Positions 60,388 through 64,000 of a stretch of DNA of 64,000 bases are shown here, in pieces. Each line of letters opens with the position of its first letter. The first letter of the stretch is position 1. The notes beneath the pieces were generated by a model. It was not told where the DNA came from, did no database searches, and saw only the letters and a list, made by a program, of their open reading frames with translations. The translations under genes and the position numbers were made by a program. Source of the stretch: Peltaster fructicola (Eukaryota; Ascomycota; Dothideomycetes); NCBI GenBank assembly GCA_001592805.2, contig CP051142.1:186001-250000 (forward strand). Reading direction: 5' to 3'.

Positions 60388-60966
60388 TGGAGAGAATCTA
60401 CATCATCGCTTGGCTCGTCAACTCGAATTGACAAGAAGCTGCATAGCCTTGCAAAGGACGCACCTGACTGCAGCCTTTCTCCGACACCCCCTCTCGCATG
60501 TGCCTCTTGTGATCTCTACTGCTGCATCTTGTTTAGCTTCAGCGAGCCGTTAAAGCTGGCACCTCCCTTCAAGCGACATCGATCTCAATCCCTACCTGCT
60601 GCACCATCACGCGCTTCGTCTTGGGTCAGGCCTGACGAAGGGGAGCACCAGACAGTAGTAGAGGATCTCCCGTTCATCCAAGAGCTCAAGGACTCAAAGA
60701 GCGCTACTTACAGACTCCTTGGTGTTCGACCCAAGCTTCCTTCCCGCAGCACTTTTCTACCTGCCCTTGTACTGCTCATCGTACTACTCGCACAAGTCGC
60801 CATATACAGTAACGTCGTGCAAGATTTGCTGTTCCACCCTGCTCCGACAAGTCAGCCACAGTCTTGTCCACTACCAGTCGACAACCCATTCCTGCAGGAG
60901 CTCTACTGTCGAGTCCCTCCACAGCTACACAAACCGGGCAGCTTATACAGTCGTTCACCACAGGGC
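60388..60966 (+). other. 193-codon in-frame extension upstream of the glucokinase ATG
   Basis: The frame of the glucokinase gene is open from 60388 to its ATG without a stop and without an ATG. It codes for a polar Ser/Pro-rich stretch (KRHRSQSLPAAPSRASSWVR, VEDLPFIQELKDSKSATYRL), a strong hydrophobic helix (FLPALVLLIVLLAQVAIYSN) and a stalk-like region (LPVDNPFLQELYCRVPPQLH). It could be translated from a near-cognate codon or an upstream exon to make a membrane-anchored isoform, or be untranslated leader. Composition looks coding. Confidence 0.4.
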
Positions 60967-62611
60967 ATGGCTCTCGCATCAGCTGCTGCTCGTGTAGCAG
61001 CCGAGTTCGAGTACACGCAAGAAGATGTCAACCGCGGCGTAATAGAGTTTATCAAAGAGATGGATGAAGGACTTGGGAAGTCAGGCACGACAATGAGCCA
61101 GATTCCAACATATGTTACAGCGGTACCTAATGGCACTGAGAAAGGTCTCTACATGGCAGTCGACCTGGGTGGCACAAATTTCCGTGTCTGTTCTGTGCAA
61201 CTACATGGCAACAGCACCTTCAGCTTGACACAGAGCAAGGTAGCCATACCCAAAGATCTCATGGTGGCACAGAAGTCGCAAAAGCTCTTTGCATTCTTGG
61301 CCAAGCAGATCGAGAACTTCCTCAAGCAACATCATGGCGAACACTACGCGGCGCACCAGGACAAACCACATGGCAAGGACATTTTCAGCTTGGGATTCAC
61401 ATTCAGCTTTCCCGTCGAGCAATTTGGCATCAACAAGGGCACGCTCATCAGATGGACGAAAGGTTTCGATATTCCCGATGCTGTTGGCAAAGACGTTTGT
61501 GCTCTATTGCAACAGGAGATTGACAAGCTGGGCTTACCTGTACGTGTAGCTGCACTCGTCAACGACACTGTCGGCACCCTCATGGCACGATCCTACACAA
61601 GCCCAGGTAAGACTGGCACTCTCCTCGGCGCTATCTTCGGCACTGGTACAAACGGTGCCTATGTCGAGAAGCTGGACAAGATCACGAAGCTCAGGAAGTC
61701 TGCTGATGTTGACAACACCACTGGCGACATGATCGTCAACACCGAATGGGGCAGCTTCGACAACCAACTCAGTGTATTACCAGACACGCAATATGACAAG
61801 GACCTAGATCGGGAGAGTGTCAACCCAGGTATACAAATGTTCGAGAAACGTATCAGTGGCATGTTCCTGGGCGAAATCCTTCGAAGAGCGCTCGTGTCAC
61901 TTCTGCACGACGCAAATGTGCCTCTATTCAGCGACGAGCACAGTAACCAGAACGATATCCATAGCACGACAAATGTCGACCCAAGCTCATCGATATGGCG
62001 GAAATGGGGACTAGACACAAGCTTCCTCTCAATCGCAAGTGGTGACAACAGCATCGGTCTCAAAGCAACTCGACAAAGCCTCGACAAGGAGTATGGCATC
62101 TCTGCAGCCAGCGCAGAAGATGCTGAAGCAGTCCGAACTATTGCTCTAGCCATTGGTAAGCGGGCTGCTCGTCTTTCCGCAGTAGCCATCGCGGCTGTTG
62201 TCATCAATACTGGGAAGCTTCACGCTCCTACTGACGTTGCGACAACGAACAATGCCACATTGGAGACAAATGAGGACAACTATGTTGATATCGGTGTTGA
62301 TGGCAGCTTGGTCGAGTTCTATCCTAATTTCGAGGACTACATCCGCGAAGCGCTCAGGGGTGTTCCAGAGATCGGTCGAGCAGGCGAGAAGAGGATCCGG
62401 ATTGGTATCGCCAAGGATGGTTCAGGCGTTGGTGCTGCTCTCATAGCACTGGTCGCTGATAAGGCTTCCAAGGGTGAGTCACCAAATCTCTGATGGTTGA
62501 CACATGCTGATAACAGCAGGTGGTGTGCATGGCGTCCCATCCAGTGGCTTCTCCACATTCCTCTCGAGGACGTTCGAGCAATTGAACAGGCATATTCGAA
62601 TGCGAGTCTGA
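60967..62611 (+). CDS. GLK1: glucokinase
   Basis: ATP-dependent phosphorylation of glucose at the entry of glycolysis. Start ATG at 60967 (MALASAAARVAAEFEYTQED) matches the N terminus of fungal glucokinases and gives 532 residues, the usual length. One 46-nt intron (62474-62519). Hexokinase signatures: YMAVDLGGTNFRVC (phosphate 1), SLGFTFSFPVEQ, IRWTKGFDIPDA, AALVNDTVGTLMARSYTSPG, GAIFGTGTNGAYVE, NTEWGSFDN and the C-terminal VGVDGSLVEFYPNFEDYIRE-type block (here DIGVDGSLVEFYPNFEDYIR). The glucose-binding Asp in VNDT is present. It ends LNRHIRMRV. Frame intact. Confidence 0.95.
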
Positions 62612-62704
62612 AAGGAGGCCGCGGCGTTGGGATGTCTTGGATACTGTAGCATGGCGTTTAATGCTGGGTCTTGTGTCAATATCTTGCTCAGATACGCGCC
62701 ATAT

Positions 62705-63421
62705 TCATCCGCCAGTCAGATCAAGAACACTGAGTTGTCTGGACATAATCTTTGCTCCTTGTGGATTCAGCTTCCGGTAGTATTCTGGCTCGTGGCCGAC
62801 CTCCTTGAAGCCTCGCTTGTGATACCATTCTAGTGCTGCCGTATTTGCGTCCCATACATGAGCGCCAATGCTCGTGACGCCATACTCTTGGACGCCACGT
62901 CTGATGAGGACATTGAGCATGTGTGAGGCTATGCCTAGACTTCTGTATGGTGACAGCAGGACCAGCGTTGAAAGATACAGCATGGGACCATTCGAGCCCG
63001 GGGACCCATTGCTTGGGAGTAGACGACAACGAACTGCTCCAATCAGTTGACCTTTGCTTAGTGTAGAGTCCTCTGACACAGTCGAGCCTTTCCAGAAGGC
63101 GAGCAGTGTCAGTGATTGAGCCTGGAGGTCAGACACAATCTCTTTGTAGAAGCTCTCCGGGTATGGGATTGGTAAGAGGAGACTGTTCAGACGTTTAAGT
63201 CGTGGGATATCCTCTTTCTCTGGTGTCGAGAGAATCACATTTGGAGGAAGCTGATCATATAGCTTGTTCACTTCTTGTATTGGACTGCTGGTCGCTGGAA
63301 CGTCACTCTTGTCAACCGTAGTGACGATATAGCCTGTGGCAGCAGATTCTGTGACCGACACTGCTTCGATAGGCTTCTTTGACGATCGCTGAACCCATTG
63401 TTCGAGTAGTGTCTGTGTCAT
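62705..63421 (-). CDS. GNAT N-acetyltransferase (NAA50-like)
   Basis: Single exon, 238 residues from ATG at 63421 (MTQTLLEQWVQRSSKKPIEA). The N-terminal third is low complexity. The GNAT fold shows LKRLNSLLLPIPYPESFYKE (NAA50-like IPYPE substrate loop), LIGAVRCRLLPS, LYLSTLVLLSPYRSLGIASH with the acetyl-CoA loop (RxxGIA), HMLNVLIRRGVQEYGVTSIG and YHKRGFKEVGHEPEYYRKL. The IPYPESFY block and YHKRGF block favour NAA50/San, an N-terminal acetyltransferase. Frame intact. Confidence 0.85.
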   Translation of the reverse strand: MTQTLLEQWVQRSSKKPIEAVSVTESAATGYIVTTVDKSDVPATSSPIQEVNKLYDQLPPNVILSTPEKEDIPRLKRLNSLLLPIPYPESFYKEIVSDLQAQSLTLLAFWKGSTVSEDSTLSKGQLIGAVRCRLLPSNGSPGSNGPMLYLSTLVLLSPYRSLGIASHMLNVLIRRGVQEYGVTSIGAHVWDANTAALEWYHKRGFKEVGHEPEYYRKLNPQGAKIMSRQLSVLDLTGG

Positions 63422-63601
63422 AGTGGATGCGGTGCTCGAGAGCACGTCGTGGTTGACAATATCAGCAGTGCTGGCGTAGCATCAGGCACTGCGGATTTTG
63501 CAGCACAGAGCACTTCAGACATCAAGTTAGAGCTACATGCGACCTCGTGAACTTCCGGCTTGCCATTGACAATTGCGAAGAACGAAATCAGAGCCGTAAT
63601 A

Positions 63602-64000
63602 ATGGGCAACGGGAACTCCAAACAGGAGCAGCATGTCTTCAATGCGTATGTATCCCTTTGAGACTATCAAATTGTTGCTGACACAACGTCCACAGAGATG
63701 GCCCAGTGCGATTCAGTCAATCCGTGCTCGACAAACTTCAGCAAAGCTCGACAGTAAGCACTCCAAGGGTGCTGTTCATGAATGTCGCTGATCCAGCCTG
63801 CAGACTGACTCAACACGCGCACAAGACACAGAGCTCAAGATCCAACAACGAGTCAACGACGAATTGAAGCGCATTCGCGACTCTGGCGCCGAGAACATCA
63901 CCAAACTCACAGCTTCTCTGACCACCGAGCCGGCCAAACAGGCTGCAGAACCAGAGCGCGATCCCAACACGCTCCTCGCACATCTCAGCTCGCCGTTCTA
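63602..64000 (+). CDS. MIC19: MICOS subunit MIC19 (CHCH-domain protein), 3' end outside the window
   Basis: Peripheral inner-membrane protein of the MICOS complex that shapes cristae. ATG at 63602 opens MGNGNSKQEQHVFNADGPVR with a potential N-myristoylation glycine. Introns are 63646-63695 (50 nt) and 63754-63803 (50 nt). After RFSQSVLDKLQQSSTTDSTR comes AQDTELKIQQRVNDELKRIR, the helix typical of fungal Mic19 (DUF1690). The coding part visible runs to the window edge after LLAHLSSPF; the Cys pairs of the CHCH domain lie beyond it. Confidence 0.85.

Overview
The window reads as nuclear DNA of a filamentous ascomycete, most likely a Dothideomycete. The grounds are the gene families present (PEX8 ending in a PTS1, a fungus-specific 21.3 kDa complex I subunit, a DUF3602 protein, a fibroin-3-like membrane protein, a cutinase, HSP9/12, MIC19), introns of about 40-60 nt with GTRNGT donors, CTRAC-like branch points and YAG acceptors, and compact genes on both strands. 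The genus is inferred, not shown. I recognised no transposon, LTR element, rRNA, tRNA or CRISPR array.

Layout. 1-2.1 kb: 3' part of a multi-pass membrane protein. 2.4-5.5 kb (-): SERCA-type Ca2+-ATPase. 5.6-7.3 kb: unresolved minus-strand coding islands. 7.6-8.9 kb (-): APH/choline-kinase-like protein. 9.2-10.1 kb (-): conserved fungal protein. 10.4-12.3 kb (+): PRP28 splicing helicase. 12.9-20.1 kb, all minus: 14-3-3, mevalonate kinase, HerA-like ATPase, pyrroline-5-carboxylate reductase, cutinase. 22.4-25.1 kb: divergent ribosome-biogenesis pair NIP7/NOC3. 25.2-33.6 kb: IAH1-like esterase, CLC channel, F-box protein, DUF2235 hydrolase, DUF3602 protein. 35-40.8 kb: pyruvate dehydrogenase E1 alpha, complex I 21.3 kDa subunit, HSP9/12, quinolinate phosphoribosyltransferase. 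42.3-47.3 kb: Asn/Gly-repeat secreted protein, DGAT1/ARE-type acyltransferase, TMEM170 protein, an orphan. 48.7-53.4 kb: PEX8 and the mitochondrial phosphate carrier. 54.2-64 kb: MscS channel, fibroin-3-like protein, glucokinase, GNAT acetyltransferase, and the 5' part of MIC19.

Functionally this is mostly core metabolism and housekeeping. Mitochondrial energy genes are PDA1, the complex I subunit, the phosphate carrier and MIC19; others serve NAD, sterol and proline synthesis, splicing and ribosome assembly, and organellar ion transport (SERCA, CLC, MscS). There is no sign of a secondary-metabolite cluster.

The most striking property is that at least eight otherwise well-preserved genes each need one or two single-position frame corrections (about eleven in all). 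Nine look like the loss of exactly one base, often from a short run of identical bases, and total CDS length becomes a multiple of three when they are allowed for. Such breaks in genes expected to be essential (PRP28, SERCA, the phosphate carrier) point to residual assembly indels rather than real pseudogenes. Other points worth a look are a 14-3-3 gene with 8-20 nt microexons, two stop-free 45-nt introns whose length is a multiple of three, a long in-frame membrane-anchor-like extension upstream of glucokinase, and a 31-bp repeat with a hairpin around the stop codon of the quinolinate phosphoribosyltransferase gene.
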